A stretch of DNA of 64,000 nucleotides from Plasmopara viticola (GCA_001695595.3 MBPM02000181.1:1-64000); one strand, 5' to 3'; counted from the stretch's first letter, positions 35,040-48,179 are shown. Program-made: numbers and translations. Notes: generated by a model not told the origin, from the sequence alone.

Positions 35040-36900
35040 GTGGCTACTTGCATACTGTAGACATTCTCTGTTGGTTTGTGGATAGGCTAATGCAGACATC
35101 ATTAAGCGACCTGGACGAGAGTTTGCATAAAGCAGCGTGAAGCCATGAGCTCATTTCTATCACCATCGTTCCCGAAAGAACAATGCTCTCGAATATTTTA
35201 TCGACAAAGCATCTTCCGCTTTCTCTCCAACTATGCTGGTCGAAACAAATGACAAATGCAATAAATTTCTTATGCGACACACGAATGCTAATTTGCCCGT
35301 GTCGCCAATAAGTACAACAAGACGAAAAGTAATCTAATTATTATGGGCTTTCAACAATCCGCGTATACTGATGTTATTGAGTGTCATTGATGATATTTTG
35401 CACTTCAGGTCTTAGTAGTTCGGAACGACGAGTGAAGCTAAATCTACTGATCCACTCAGTAGTGGAGCTAATCGTCTGGTCACTCGTGAAAATGCAACTG
35501 ATGTACATGTAAAAAGGTCAACGACTCGACTTTGACCTCTTTGTGTGCGATGAAGTATCGCATTAAGGCTCTTGACTAGCATTCGCTTTGAACTCCTCAT
35601 AAGCTCGCTTGTTAATAGATCTTCAGTCCTGGTTGTGTAAGCTTGCTCAGTATCCGGTCTGGGCAAAAGCAAATAGGCAAGGGCATAGGCTTACATTCAA
35701 TGCAGATTTTTTTTTCAATTAATGACAGCTATCTTAATTTTTTTGGAACCCTTAAGTCGCATCTACCGCCGTCCTCAGAGATGAATGGTCTAAATAGACC
35801 TGACACAGCCCAGAGTCAACTAAAATGCCATCAAAGTCTTACAATGCGTACTTTTTGGTAGGCATTTTTTGCTTTAAACCATTCGAAAGCCCTTAGCCTC
35901 CTGAATACAAGCCGGTTGACTAGCTCTCGTTCATCTTTGCCGAGTCACGATACTGTGCAACCAATGACAATTTGAAAGCTTCGCAGAGGACGATAATTGA
36001 GTTTATTTCGTCCAGCAAAACAAACCCAAAAAACTTTTTTGATGCTATCAAACGCATCCTGGTGATGGCAATCCCTTAACCACTCAATGATTAATTAGTA
36101 GATTTGGCAAAGGCTTTGCGATACCCGCAACACTAGAACTGACTTGTACAAGTAATTGGCTTGGCTGAACTAGTGTTTAAATGCTTTTATAAGTGTGTCT
36201 TTCGCAAAAAGAATGTAACAGCTTTCGATTTCTTAAAAGTTTATCTAGCTCCATGGCTGCAAAGCAGCAGCTAGCTTATATCTATTTTGCCCGATTGACG
36301 CATTCTTTGATGTCGGCATAACGTTTATTGATCCTTACAGCATCAAAATTACGTCCAGCATCGGTCATTTGATGCAACTTTTGACGGAATAAAAACAAAA
36401 ATCTGGCGATAGCTCGTGATGGTCGAAACAACTGCTTGATTAAACGATTTAATGGCGCTAGGGCGCTTGATAGCCCTTGTGGCATCCTTAGTCATTTATA
36501 TAGCATACACCGACCGTTGTAAAACTTATATCTGACAACAATATTCGGATATGGTGGTAGCCATCTAACAAATTCAGCGCACTGTAAAATGTGCACCTAG
36601 ACTTGCTGTAAACAACGCATTATTTCTTTAATTTGATGCTTGTGCATATCGTAAAGTGTGAGTCACTTAATGCTATTGGTGTGGCTTTCGAACTCAGATA
36701 TTCATCAAAGAATGCAGGAACTGCAGCTTCCGCACCGTGCCATTCCTTGCCTTTTGACAGAGAAGGCATCGATAAGCTTTTACTTCTCTCGTGGCAGGGC
36801 GTACTATCTGCTGACACTTATCGTGCCACACTATCTCGTATAAACTATAATTGTTGTCTCTTAGCACCACATTCAAGGGCTTCTTTGATTAAGACTATAG
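35040..36900 (-). mobile_element. Ty3/gypsy retrotransposon relic 4 (RT and integrase)
   Basis: Reading leftwards, 36585-36500 encodes FYSALNLLDGYHHIRILLSD, and 36485-36282 encodes MPQGLSSALAPLNRLIKQLF, the RT fingers and palm of a gypsy clade different from relics 1 and 2. The catalytic FDD region is lost (ARFLFLFRQ), but VRINKRYADIKECV remains. Integrase is at 35290-35040, where MMSALAYPQTNRE is the HPQTDGQTE motif in a decayed state. The sister piece lies at 26640-26930. Frames are broken throughout. Confidence 0.65.
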
Positions 36901-38830
36901 CTTTAGAGATCATTTTTGATTCCGAGACATTGCGCTCTCTATGGAGCTAAACAAAAAACACCTTCGTATTGAACGGAGGATGTTTGTACATTTTCATGTA
37001 TATAATACATCTAAAAAATATCACTTCTAAATGTATCATATACATGAAATTGCTTTATACCTGGCAATTTAATTGCCAGGTATTGAGCATTTAAATGGTT
37101 CGACAAAACATTTTGAGCCAGCCAGTAAACTAGTTCCTTTGAGCTGTTAGAGGTGTCGTAACATTGACTTAAAACGCACCTACCTTGACACAACGTCCTC
37201 TAATATTCTTTCATATGAAGGGTTCTTTGACAACTACAAAGCCATAAATGAACTTCAGGGATCGCTTTAATATCGCATTTGTATTTTTTTTCTAGCGGAG
37301 ACACGCTACACTTTATTGTTCGTATTGTTTTGTTCTAATGTGGATCTTTGTTTGTCCACTGTGTCTTGTAAACCTCTGTTTTCAATCTATTTGCTATTTT
37401 ACCCGCGGTTGGTGGCTCTGGAGAACCAACTTTAGAGCGACGTTGACCACAAATCGAGCATTATACTTTGCGTTCTGGAAGCCGGTGTCGCTTGTAACCT
37501 TCGTAACCTACTAAGAAAAACGTTTGATGACGTCACCCTGCCTTTCTTTAAATTCCATCTAAATGTCGAACTTATCGTGAGTAGCATGGTTTGTGAGAGT
37601 CTTGTTTCGCGGTATCAGATGGCTGACACCAGCGGCCTTGTCTTGTCGATCGATCCTGAAATCGTTCTTTTCCGTCCACGTGGCGCGCAAGATTGAGTCA
37701 TGCATGTCCGAATCGAATCTTTTTGATGATGAGATTCTTAAATTACTAAGCCTGATATATGCAGACTTTCAAAGCCGCTCCATTGCTCAAAAAAATTGAA
37801 ACTATTCCAAGTTCGGTAAACAGTCAACCTATTTTGCAGCGGTAATTAGACGTAAAACACTCCCGTAATGTTATTCTGTTAGTCAAAGCTAAATTATGCT
37901 ACGACCACGTATAAGAGCGCCATAAGCCTTTGATCGTTCGTTATCAAAGCTGCCGTATCGGCCAAGGCAACACTTGCCAGTCAAAATACGAATTTAGTAT
38001 CTCTTTGCAAATTACCGGCTCAAACCCTACACTAATCGTAACCTCGGATCTACCTACTTTTTTCTGCCTGAGCTAGATCGAGTATTATGATGCGATTCGG
38101 CTGACCAAAAAAAGCCAAGCAAAACAAGTAGCTTGTCCGTCAGATGCGAGAAAAAGATATCACCATCTTCGGAGCCTTTGCGATGGCTCAGGTAGTCAAT
38201 CTACCTGCACAGGATTGTAGTTGACCTGAAATACTACAGAATTGACAACCTAACCTTGTTCAAAGCAACGAGTTGAATTATCTAAGTTTCTTCATAGAAC
38301 AACCCATTGTGATGTCAATTACAGTTTCTCATTTAGTGTGCATTTATAATTTTATCTTACCTATTACTATATATACGCACTGATTTTAATTTTAGGATTC
38401 AGGCACGAATCATATAATTCCATTATCGTGTAAATTCCTCGGTTGCTAAAAATGCATAATTGCAAATAGGTTCGCCGTGCACCAAAGCTATCATTTGTTA
38501 AGGATGAGTTTAACGTTTAGCACATCTTCTTCAAAATGTGCACTTGCATTCTACGGTTGAAAAGGCTAGGCTAAATTTTTGCATGGAGAGAAAAGACAAA
38601 AGTACTATCTGAAAAACTTACACTAACGGTGCATAATTGTAAGCCAAAAATACTCGCAATTGGGTGTTGACAAAATCACGAATGCGTAAAAGCCGAAATA
38701 TTGCAACGCAAGTCGTCAGCGCAGGCAATGTGAGCGAAAAAATTGTTGGTATCTCTCATCAGGCACTGTCTCTTGGACCGAGGGGAAAAGCAGCAAAGTT
38801 AGGAATTGTTGCTAAGCTTTGAATCGATCT
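36901..38830. other. No recognisable gene
   Basis: Only short frames on both strands. A 68-codon frame at 37593-37799 (+) shows no family features. Sequence composition resembles the surrounding decayed retroelements. Confidence 0.3.
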
Positions 38831-38839
38831 GGATTTTTT

Positions 38840-39270
38840 GCACAAACAGTGGTACGATTTGATGATAAAGCGAGCGCTGTCACTAGGTTGGTCTTACGGA
38901 TGTCAGCGCCGAGCTTTTTTTATATCTCCGTATACATCACGGCCAGCAGTCTAGTAGTTGCAGAACTCGCCCGGGCCAACTCTCTGCAAAAATTTGACAA
39001 TGACTTTGAGGTGCACACAAGTCACCCACAAGCTGGCTGAGAGCTTCTACTCAGCAGCAATGTATGATTCAAAGTACATCCGGCGGCCGGCAGCATTGCG
39101 GTACGATTCTTAGCCGCTATACTTTCACACTTAAAGCGTTTTTTGCACATGTCTTCCGTCAATTTGACGGAAGACATATATTTTCTGACCGGGTTTCTTT
39201 CTGCAACGAATATCTCTTATTTTCTTTGAAAACCTGGTTTGCCGCACCAACACGCTTCTAGTAGGATACC
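38840..39270 (+). pseudogene. Effector N-terminal relic, donor-like copy of the 16046 insert
   Basis: A 73-codon frame contains SAPSFFYISVYITASSLVVA then NSLQKFDNDFEVHTS, recognisable beside GAYYVVTALLVTASSRVVA and SLQTPDHEFVVPS of the family. The DNA from 38882 to 39270 aligns with 16046-16402. The LPLR and EER positions are not found downstream. It is probably a decayed signal-peptide exon of an old effector. Confidence 0.5.
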
Positions 39271-40590
39271 CCGCATGATTTTATGTCGAACTTAACTTTG
39301 CGCGGCTCAAGTCCCTAAGATTAAACCATTTACTGAGTTTTAGCTAAGTCGACCTTGATTGGTCGTCATTATTGCTGGCGAAGACCGCTGAGTCGACTTA
39401 AAGAGCTACGAAGATCATGCCTCAGTCATTCGTATGGCTCAGATGCCGTGATCGGTACATCCCAACTTTAGCGCAATTTATCAATTGTCTGGCCCACATT
39501 AGTGAAAGCTACTTCAGACTGTGCAGAGAGTGTCTGGGGTGGCAGATGTATGTTTATTCCCTTCATTCGTGCAGCCGCTTGGCTACACTTAAACCATGCA
39601 TATATCTTCGTTGTGCAGCTCCCTCAAAACAGCGTTTTGACCTCCACCTAGAGCTCAGTCAAGTTGTACTTGACAGCCAGACTGAGCAAACTTTTGATCG
39701 ACGGAAAATTAATTGTCAACCTGAAAATGCTTAAGTAATGAACTTTCCTGCTAAAATTTCTTTTTTTTACTAAGCACCCACCGACAATCGATTACCTTCC
39801 GATCTCGTGTCCGTGGTACCTATGACCATGTCTTATTCTTACAAATAAATATTCCTCGATTGCTTGATTCCATTGCCGACACGCACGTAATCAAAGGTTC
39901 TCTTGCTTAATCCACGCTTCAAAGCTTGGGCAGCAACGGACATATTCAGTTTCGTATCAAAAACTTTGAATATCCGTACGACTTTCACAGGATGATCCAG
40001 CGATTGCGTTTGCTGGTGCCATTTGTCAAGATGTTTTAAAAATCTGAGTCGGGTTTAATGATTTCGTCTTCGCAATCAATCTTGCCACGTTGCCCTGAAT
40101 TATGGCACAAAGCGAATCTCTTGTATGCGTAAGAACAAACCAGAATTTATGCTGATAACTTTTCCAACGTAGTCCAACAGGCATTACAAAAGAGGCTCGA
40201 TAACAGAAACAAAATTGTTCAAATCATTACGTGAATTTTACATACAATTCACACTGCGGTCAAATCGTGGAGCGTCGATGTAGCTTATGTAAGCCGTGCT
40301 ATCTTAAGCAATATGCGATGCTAGGAAGTCGAGCTTGGTAAATGCCGCACCGTTAACGTCAATCATCTCTAAAGTTGAAAGCACTTTTACAAGAACACTT
40401 TCTTCTTGACGTTTTTTTGAAATTCGTTTAAATAGACGTGATGATATCAGGAGGTTTTATTGTTTTTGGTCTCTCGTAATCTCTACTTTGTCCTGAAGAT
40501 CCAGGTCACTACACCCTAACGACTCCGTCCAACTTGGGCTGACTTATCTGATAATCAGACTCGTAAGTGATGTGATAATATGCTTGTGTT
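39271..40590. other. No recognisable gene
   Basis: A 105-codon + strand frame (39417-39734) and other short frames lack recognisable motifs. I see no repeats shared with the rest of the window. Confidence 0.3.
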
Positions 40591-40599
40591 ACACTTTAA

Positions 40600-41400
40600 T
40601 CTGATTGTGCAGACCAACTTGGCCATCTCTTGCCGATAGTGATAGAAGGGCAGGCTAAGGGCTTCAAAAAAGGCTGCGTCGAGTTTTCACCACTTTATAT
40701 TTTCAGCGTACGCGTCTTGCGCAACTTCGGGTTAAAAGCCAGTATTTTTCCGCCCAATCTCCGGTACGCTTTTGCTATTCACCGTCACGGGATGCGCAGA
40801 AACAACACTTTGCTCAGTTTTAGCAGTACCCGACTATTTGTAATACTCTTGCGATAATATTTAAGAGTGTTCGCTTTTACGAAACTATGAGATACTTAAA
40901 GTTCTCATTTACGCGAATTAAACGCGGGCTTTTCGACTCATCTCTTAACCCAGATCACATACCTTTTACGACGCTATAGGGCGACGCTATAGGGCTTTTA
41001 CGGTCAGTAGAAAATCCATCCCACCCAATTATAACGCAGTAATTCTGGGTGGAGGTTGGCAGGACAGTCACACTTCTTGGGCGTGATTGCTTTCAGTAAT
41101 TATTTTAATCTATGCGTTTCGAGCCAGGTCCCTGGCTGAGCTAATTACTCGAGCCACAAAGTCGGTTTTCGTCTTTAAGCGATCGACTGGTTATAGAAGA
41201 CTATTTTAAGCTGTGACGCTATTCGTGGAGCGGTCGGAAGGCGCGGGTCGAAAATCTCGTTGCGTTATATATTTTGTATCATAAATGTCGGCACAATATT
41301 CGTCTCTGCTTTGACAAAGGGACCCCTCGACAATTACGGTAAGTTTTGCTGATATGGATCCGCTCCAAGAATCTATAACTATTAGACTCAGATGTAGCAT
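40600..41400 (-). pseudogene. Effector-family relic, C-terminal half
   Basis: At 41305-41215 the - strand reads YITQRDFRPAPSDRSTNS, matching LMHHDFRPTPPGSFSTS at residues 279-295 of the 49171 gene. At 40815-40770 it reads CAHPVTVNSKSVPEI, matching SAHPATMSAQSVPEI (residues 342-356). Near 40700-40640 comes an HKAFLEAF-like helix in a shifted frame. About 350 bp of unrelated sequence containing a 13-bp direct repeat (cgacgctataggg, 40969-40994) separates the two parts, suggesting an old insertion. Confidence 0.6.
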
Positions 41401-41699
41401 TGTAGATTAAGGACATTAAAATGTTTTTTCTCTTTTGAAAACAGAGCACAAGCCAATTTAAATTGTTATGAGCCAAAGCTTCGTTAAAAGCTGCACTCCT
41501 CCTCGTCGACGACCGCTCGCATTTAAAGGCCCGATGGAACTTAGTAACACGCTTCAAATTTGAAAAAAAACAGATTGTGATGGAAGAGAATGGTCTGAGA
41601 GTGCTGTCGTAAGCGACGAGACCGAGATGGAGCACTGCACTACCGCGTTAGGGTGAGATAAAATAGCGCGAGGCGTTGACCTTCAGATGCTTTAATCAC

Positions 41700-43620
41700 A
41701 GCTGCCAATGGAAGACTCGCAATTGGCGCACATGATCCATGGTCAAGATGACCTTAAATTTCTCTGTCGGCGTCTTTGTATCATGATGACAGGATAAGAT
41801 GGAGCACATCAACAGATCAGGATGCAAGCGGGAAAATCTCGACGCAAAGGGAGCTGGATATACTGGTGATGAAGCTTCGGGCAAGTTTGAGGGCTTCATA
41901 CCGATTTCTTTCTATCGCACTGGAGTCGAAAATTGACTCGCTGATGAAGTGCAAGAAGCAAAGCGGACGTACGGAAGGAGTTGTGAAAAATTAAACTATT
42001 ATGACTAGTGACAACAAGAGGACCAAAACTTGACAGCTACCAAATACAAACCCTGTGATGAGTAAGGTCATCGAAGTGCCGTAAGAATGCGAAGGTAGAG
42101 CAAATGTCCTACGCAATGAAGAGAAAAAAAAGATAATATCTCTGTTGTTGTTGGTAGGAGCCAAACTACTAGGCTAAGTGATAAGTTGCTAATGCGACAT
42201 AGCATATGGCGTACCTGGAGGAATTCATGAAGAGCTGCAAGAAGAGCTCTCTGGTAAAGGCACTTCTCGCAAACAACAGTTTGGTTGACGTGGTGGAGAT
42301 CAAATGTAGATAGAGAACCCAAGAGTATGCATCGAAGGTGTGCACATAGACTGGTACTCTACTTTTAAGCTGTCACGAAATTTTGTTTTTGCTAGTCGAC
42401 TCGCCACATGTTGCTCACGTGGCCTTCGAGGTGGAGGTGTGCTTCACGAATGCAAATGATCTTGGCTTGATGGTAATGCATGAAAACGCAAATGACTCTA
42501 CAAGATTAGCACAATTCCAAGAGCTGCAGACGTTTCCCAACAGTAAGACCAAAGGATTGCAATGGAAGAATTGTAACGCTACTTGCTTCGCCTTTGATTT
42601 GGTAAAATTGGCTTTGACAGTCTAGATTCCATCGGCAAGACGTGGTGTGGTGCAGGGATTGACATACTGTCGTTCAAGAAGTGGCAGCTGTGTTATATAT
42701 GCCAACTTGGTTCGCGATTGCGAATACAATCTTCGCCAAAGTCAATCGACCACGCAAGAAAGTTCTGGGAGTGATGCATGTTGTCCTTTGCAGACGACAA
42801 CATTCAAGAGCAAGTCATGTCAATTGACAAGCATTTGCCGTTTTGAGTGGTACGTTTTTTTCAGGAGCTAGTCAAAAGGGACTGTCAAGCTTACTGAGGT
42901 TTTTGCGTGCCCAGAAATTTATACCAGTTAAATTGTCAAGATATTTCGTAGCGACAACGGTATTGAATACGCGTCTGGTTAGATGACCAAGTTTCGCAAG
43001 CACCAAGCCATCGTTAATAATTTGTGCAAATCTGTTTACGCCTCAGCTAAACGGAGTCGCCGTGTTGGTGGGTTGAACGCGGGTAGAATGTGCACGTTGC
43101 ATGCTGAAACACGCAAGTAGCTTAAGGTATTTGTTAATGAACGCTACGTTTTCGCGCAACCGCTGCTCCACACGAGCCACTACTCGTCGCAATATGTCTA
43201 ATCTTCCATTTACAATCCTAGAGATGTTTGCTTGTCCTGAGTACGTGACGATTACGAATCAGAGCTGGACACTCAAGCAGTGAAGTGTCAGATGCTTGAG
43301 GATTCAAAGCACGGAGAAAATATCATTTTTAGAAGGTAGGGAGCTGTGAGCCGTGTCGCGCATATTGAAAGACATCTATGACAAAGAAAGACAAGGCTAC
43401 ATTGTGTGAGAAGTTGTCGTTTCAAACGATAAGTTGAATGTTCTCTCGTTTTATGCGGCCAAATGAGTAGTCAGCTATTGGCAATGTCGTTTCTTTAAAT
43501 TTAAACCGTAACTTATGCTGTGTGCATATGATGCGTCAATTCTGTGCTAAATTGACACTTTAAGAGTTAAAATGGCACTAACAGATGAAGCAAAGAATAA
43601 TTATAGCTTATAGGATGGTA
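41700..43620 (+). mobile_element. Ty1/copia retrotransposon relic 1
   Basis: The + strand gag part at 41840-41990 reads TQRELDILVMKLRASLRASY, like the UBN2-type gag of copia elements. A possible protease (LLVDSPHVAHV, D-S-P for D-S-G) is near 42390. Integrase is clear from 42938: KIFRSDNGIEYASG, then a stop, MTKFRKHQAIV, and in the next frame FTPQLNGVA and RVECARCMLKHASS. The order gag-PR-IN is that of copia. Reverse transcriptase is not seen before the effector-type DNA resumes at about 43700. Confidence 0.65.
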
Positions 43621-43719
43621 GAAGTATATGAGCCACCAGTTGGGCTGTAACAAGACAGAATTCTCAATAGCTTTTAATAAGTAATCTCTTTTCAATCCGA
43701 TTACGCAACTAGCATCTCT

Positions 43720-44355
43720 TTTTCACCTTCTCCGCCCCGTTCGCCGCCCAACCCTTGCTTAACAACCGACCTTCAAAAAGCTTCCTTCACGACCGTGTTA
43801 CAGAGGTAAATCGAAGATCACACTAGTTGGTGTGACGTAATTACATCTCAAGGGGTTCCTGCCTCGTACAAACACTTCGATTGGGTAATTGGGTACAAAT
43901 TGGGCCATCTTCACTCTGTAAAAGCTTGGTAGTTGTATCAGTGCTATTGAACTGAAAAATTTCTGGCTTCATCGGCGGTTCTTCTTCTGGCTCTGTCGAT
44001 GGTTTTTTCAACTTAATGTTTCGGCGCTTGATCTTCTCGCCTATATGACAAGGTATCTTTTTTGTGAATCTTTGGGTCTCCCTCTCATAACACGTAAACC
44101 TTTTTCATTCTCAACGTTTGAGTTGTGTCCTCGATAGTCTATTCAGTTTTTTTCCAAAGACTGAATGGACCTTAAAGCATGCGTTTAAAGAGAGCCTTAA
44201 GTCGTGCTTTGAGTCTCGATACCTCAAAGAAATCTGGAAGGGACCATATCAGTAATTGTGCCACCAGACACCACAAAGTCAATGTAAAATGTTTGCAGAG
44301 GTAACTATTCGGCCACTGGCCGCGACTTTATCTGCTTAGTATATGCCACGCTTGG
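43720..44355 (-). pseudogene. Old effector-family relic left of the copia element
   Basis: From the right, 44350-44280 reads LPLQTFYIDFVVSGGTITDM, after a decayed signal peptide (AYTKQIKSRPVAE). This equals LQTPDHEFVVPRGTVDDT of the 28804 gene. Leftwards, FYRVKMAQFVPNYPIEVFV (about 43930-43870) matches the equivalent - strand block near 18150. It shows that the block upstream of each + effector really is a - strand effector carcass. Confidence 0.5.
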
Positions 44356-44586
44356 AGATAACAAAAAAAATCTCGAGTTGAGGATTAAAAGCTCGAAATT
44401 ACACCGCTGAATGCATGTTGAACAGGCGGATGGCGTCATAATGTTTACGAGTACGTCCCAGTAAGAAATTCCATAATGGCAGCCGTTCCTTGGTCCACAT
44501 AAATATATATACTTCGAGTTTTGCTTTCTACTCAATTGGTTAACAACCACTACAAGCCTTCCCACAATGCAACGTCCTCGCCCACT

Positions 44587-45417
44587 ATGGCTAAAAAGCG
44601 TAACGAAGTACTCCTAGGAAGTGATAACTATTACCACTGGGAGTTTAACATGAGGATGACCCTGGTGCGGAAAGGGTTTCAGGGCACATCATGGCCGTCA
44701 AGAAAGAGAGTGACGTCACGACGGCGTGGCTTGTTGATGATGCCAAGGTGCTACGGCATCATCGCTCAAGGCGTCGAGATCCAGCACCAGACCAAGATTC
44801 GGTCGGCTACGCGTTCTATGGAGGCGTGGGGAATCCTCCGCGATTTCTACAATCGCTCGACTCTTCACAATCGTGTTGTGATGACTCGTCGACTACATGA
44901 GTTCAAAATGGAAAGTGGAACAAGCATGGCAGAGCATCTGGGCTCTTTTGACGAGCTAGTAGTGGGACTACAGACTACGGGAAAGCGAATTGATGAGTCA
45001 CGCCAGCTGGTGGTACTTCCCAGCAGTCTGATTTGAAGTATGACTTGATTTTGTCGATTGTGGAATGCAAGGAACATTACGTTGATTGAAGTGAAGGCGA
45101 AGCTGCTTAAAGAATCAGAGAAGCTGCAGAGGAAAGAAGCTACGGAGAAAGCGTTTCGCGTAAATAGAAATGCGAGAACATTAAGAGGTGGACGGGACAA
45201 TGGTAGAAAGAGTGGTCTCCCACGCAATAACGGCAGATTCGAGGGCAAGTGCATCAACTGTGACCAGTTAGTACACATGAAGCGGAACTGCCCGGTCGGT
45301 AAAAGATTCAGAAGCGAAGGCACGGTATCTGCTATTGGTGAAGGGAAGTCATCAGGATGGCTGATTGACAGTGAAGCAAACTCCCCACATGACCCCACAC
45401 AGGGAAGACTTGTTTGA
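44587..45417 (+). pseudogene. Copia gag, zinc knuckle and protease start
   Basis: The first frame (to 45036) reads LGSDNYYHWEFNMRMTLVRK and LRDFYNRSTLHNRVVMTRRL, the copia gag (UBN2) pattern of W-x-F-x-M and a conserved helical repeat. A second frame (45058-45417) has CINCDQLVHMKRNC (CX2CX4HX4C) and then GWLIDSEANSPH, the protease active-site region with DSE instead of DSG. The element therefore lacked a standard protease when or after it decayed. Confidence 0.75.
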
Positions 45418-45859
45418 TTACAAGGGCTTAGAAGTTAGCATCGAAGTTACGATTGCCGACGGGAAGAAGTTGCTCGTTAAAGGGTCCGGTACGGTGGAAC
45501 TGACTTGTGTGGACGGTCGGGTAATCGCATGGTTGAAATTCTGCACATTCTCGGACTCGACAGAAGGTTGCTGTCGGTTGGCAAGCTGACAGATCGTGGT
45601 ATGAGTGTGTAGTTTCCGATTTCGTCATGCGTCATGCGTCATATGGAACAAGAAGCAAGCAATTGCGTCAGGTACAAAAGTTGATAAGTCGTAGTTTCTT
45701 GACTGTGAGCAAAAAGAAGTATGTCGATTATCTGGGGCTTGCAATCAGTGAGAGCTTTGGCATGCCCGCACGGGCCCCCCAGCTAGGATGCGCTGATCAG
45801 AACACGGCGATTAACTAATGATATTGAAGTTATCAAACAAATTGTGGAAACATTGTGTG

Positions 45860-46806
45860 CCGGGTGTTTGAAGGGTAAGCAGATGGCCACGGTGTTTTCG
45901 TCTCGTTCGATATACGAAGACGGCACGTGTGTTGGAGCGTGTTTACACCGATGTCATGGGTCCAATGAGGACTTCCCCGAAGGGTGGTGCAAAGTACGTT
46001 CTCACGTTTGTGGATGATTTTTCACGAAATCGATATATTGCGTTTTTTTTATCGAGAGCAAGCGTGAAGTGGCTGGCAAGTTCAAAGAGTACCTGACATT
46101 ATACGAAAACCAGTGGTGCGCACGACTAAGGTGTTTGGGATCCGACAACGGAAGCGAATTTGTAAACAAGAAAGTGGCTGAAATATGTAAACAGAACAGA
46201 ATTGAACACCAGCGCTCCGATCCATACAGCCCTCAGCAGAACTTAGTGGCGGAGCGTATGAAGAGGACTATCATGGAGAAGGCCCGCAGCAAGCTACACT
46301 ACAAGAGCGTTATAATGGATTGGTGGGCGAAAGCGGTAAATACAGCGGTCTATTTGATCAATACGGTCCATCCTGACATCACGCCGTACGAGCTAATTTT
46401 CGAAATGAAGCCTCGAATAGATCATCTGCGCGTATTTGGTTCGCAAGGCTACGCTCATACTGACGATGTGAAACGGACCAAAGTGGAACCCAAGAGCTTC
46501 AAGTGTATGTTTCTCGGTTACGCAGAGAACGTCAAAGGCTATCGCCTGTTTGACTTGGAGCATGAAAAGACCAAAGTGACCTACTCTGTAAAATTGGATG
46601 AGCGCGAGGTGGGCGGCAATTACGACGCGCAAGAGCTCAAGCCAAACCCAATTGTTCGAGTAACGAAGGATAGTGATGAAGTCAGTAGATCGACAGCCAG
46701 TTTCAAACGATCCCATGGGAGCTGTCGAAGAGACAATCGCGGATATCAAAATGGATGGTATGGATCGTACGCCAAGCGCCGTTGTACAGCAGCCAATCCG
46801 TTCTGA
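45860..46806 (+). pseudogene. Copia integrase
   Basis: The zinc-binding end reads CAGCLKGKQMATVF. Then come VYTDVMGPMRTSPKGGAKYV with the first catalytic Asp (about 45940), a frameshift in a run of eight T near 46045, GSDNGSEFVNKKV with the second Asp, and QNLVAERMKRTIMEKARS with the Glu. The C-terminal domain follows (PYELIFEMKPRIDHLRVFGS, CMFLGYAENVKGYRLF). The D-D-35-E layout is intact apart from the frameshift. Confidence 0.85.
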
Positions 46807-47387
46807 GAGCCCTGAACGGAATAGGCTGAATCAAACGGAGTATCACCAAACGTCTCAAGTGCAACAAGAAAAACGTTTGGTGTTTCGGCCTGCGATGGAG
46901 CGAGCAAGAATAAGACGTGAGCCGGTGCCAATGCTAAGAAAACAGCCTCGGTGATGAAGAATTGGCAGAAGTCAGAGAGGGTCAACCGACTCCGAGGCGC
47001 GCTGGGATTGACAAAGATAGACAAATAGCGGAACCCTACTTGCCTACGCCGTGAGTGTTGACGAAGATACGGACTCGCCGACTACGTATGCTGAAGCAAT
47101 GATAAGCGACGACACCATAAAGTGGCGTGAAGCAATGGATGCTGAGCTTCGCTCTCATGAAGAGAAACAAATGTAGATATTGAAGCCATGAGGAAAGATT
47201 GGACGCACAATTGGGTCACAATGGGTCTTTGCCAAGAAGCGTGATCAGAATGGCGCTATCGTGCGACAAAACAGGTACGACCGGTCGCGAAAGGTTTCAA
47301 GCGGAAGCATGGCGTCGGATTTTTCGAGACTTGTTCCCCGAGTGCCAACATAAATTCGGTCCGAAAAATTCTCGCAGTATAAGCTGA

Positions 47388-48035
47388 ATGCGACGATGCG
47401 ACTATCAAATGGAACAGCTGGACGTCGACACGGCTTTACATTATAGTGTGTTGACGGACAACAATTTTATGGAAGCTCCGCTTGGTGTCGACAATGCTCA
47501 AGGATACATATCTCAGCCTAACAAGGTATTTTATGGACTGGAACAAGCAGCAAGTGCTTGGAAAAGAAATATACATCATGTCTTTGTCGGGAATGGCTTG
47601 AAAAGTTGCTTGGGAAGATCAATGTGTTTATGTCAAGAGTATCGAAGAAGGTTTTGCCCACGTTGGACTGATTATATGTGAATGACATGATTGTCGCAGC
47701 AACAACCAGCAAAGAAACAAATCCCGTAGAGGAAGTACTCGAGAATGCTTTCAAGATGAAGGAGCTGAGTAAGGCGGAATTCATTTTGGGTATGGAAATC
47801 GATCACGACAGGTCAGCGGGAATATTAATGATCAAGAAGACTCGCTACATCGACGACGTGGTCACGCGATTTGGTCAACAAGATATTAAGAGCGTTGATA
47901 ACTCATGCGTATCAGGATTGTAATTTTCGGCTTAGCAGTCACCAGCAACGGAAGGGGAACGGTCGACAATGCGGTCAAAGCCCTATACCTCTTTGGCTGA
48001 ATGCTTGCTGTACACAACGGCATGTACTCGGCCTG
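47388..48035 (+). pseudogene. Copia reverse transcriptase
   Basis: MEQLDVDTALHYSVLTDNNF is the decayed Q-D-V-K-TAFL-G region. SQPNKVFYGLEQAASAWKRN is the KSLYGLKQA-R-W motif. Then YVNDMIVAATTSKETN shows the catalytic YVDDM box with its first Asp changed to Asn. AEFILGMEIDHDR follows. At 47970-48035, MRSKPYTSLAECLLYTTACT then RPDY marks the end of the RT. The expected RNase H on the + strand is absent; see the finding on the inverted end. Confidence 0.8.
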
Positions 48036-48179
48036 ATTATTGTCAATTAAGACGGTGACGGGCTCTCTTAACCAACATTTTGAAAGCTTAAGCTTTTGCT
48101 TTGGGGATAGCGTTAAGTACACCTATAATATAACGATTCGATTTCTTACGTTTAAAAGCGGTGCATCCGATCTCACGCA

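Larger units (their letters stand above)
44587..48035 (+). mobile_element. Ty1/copia retrotransposon relic 2 (gag, PR, IN, RT)
   Basis: Longest retroelement on the + strand. Gag starts at ATG 44587; the zinc knuckle is at 45250, protease near 45360, integrase 45920-46620, reverse transcriptase 47390-48030. Integrase before RT marks it as copia. Frameshifts at 45036, at a T8 run near 46045 and in the RT, plus a changed catalytic RT residue, make it inactive. LTRs could not be identified. It occupies the site where a + strand effector would be expected after the relic at 43720. Confidence 0.8.

Noticed and set aside
41010..41055. ccaccca/tgggtgg inverted pair as an element terminus
   Set aside because: Only seven paired bases with an 18-base loop and no flanking duplication; likely chance.
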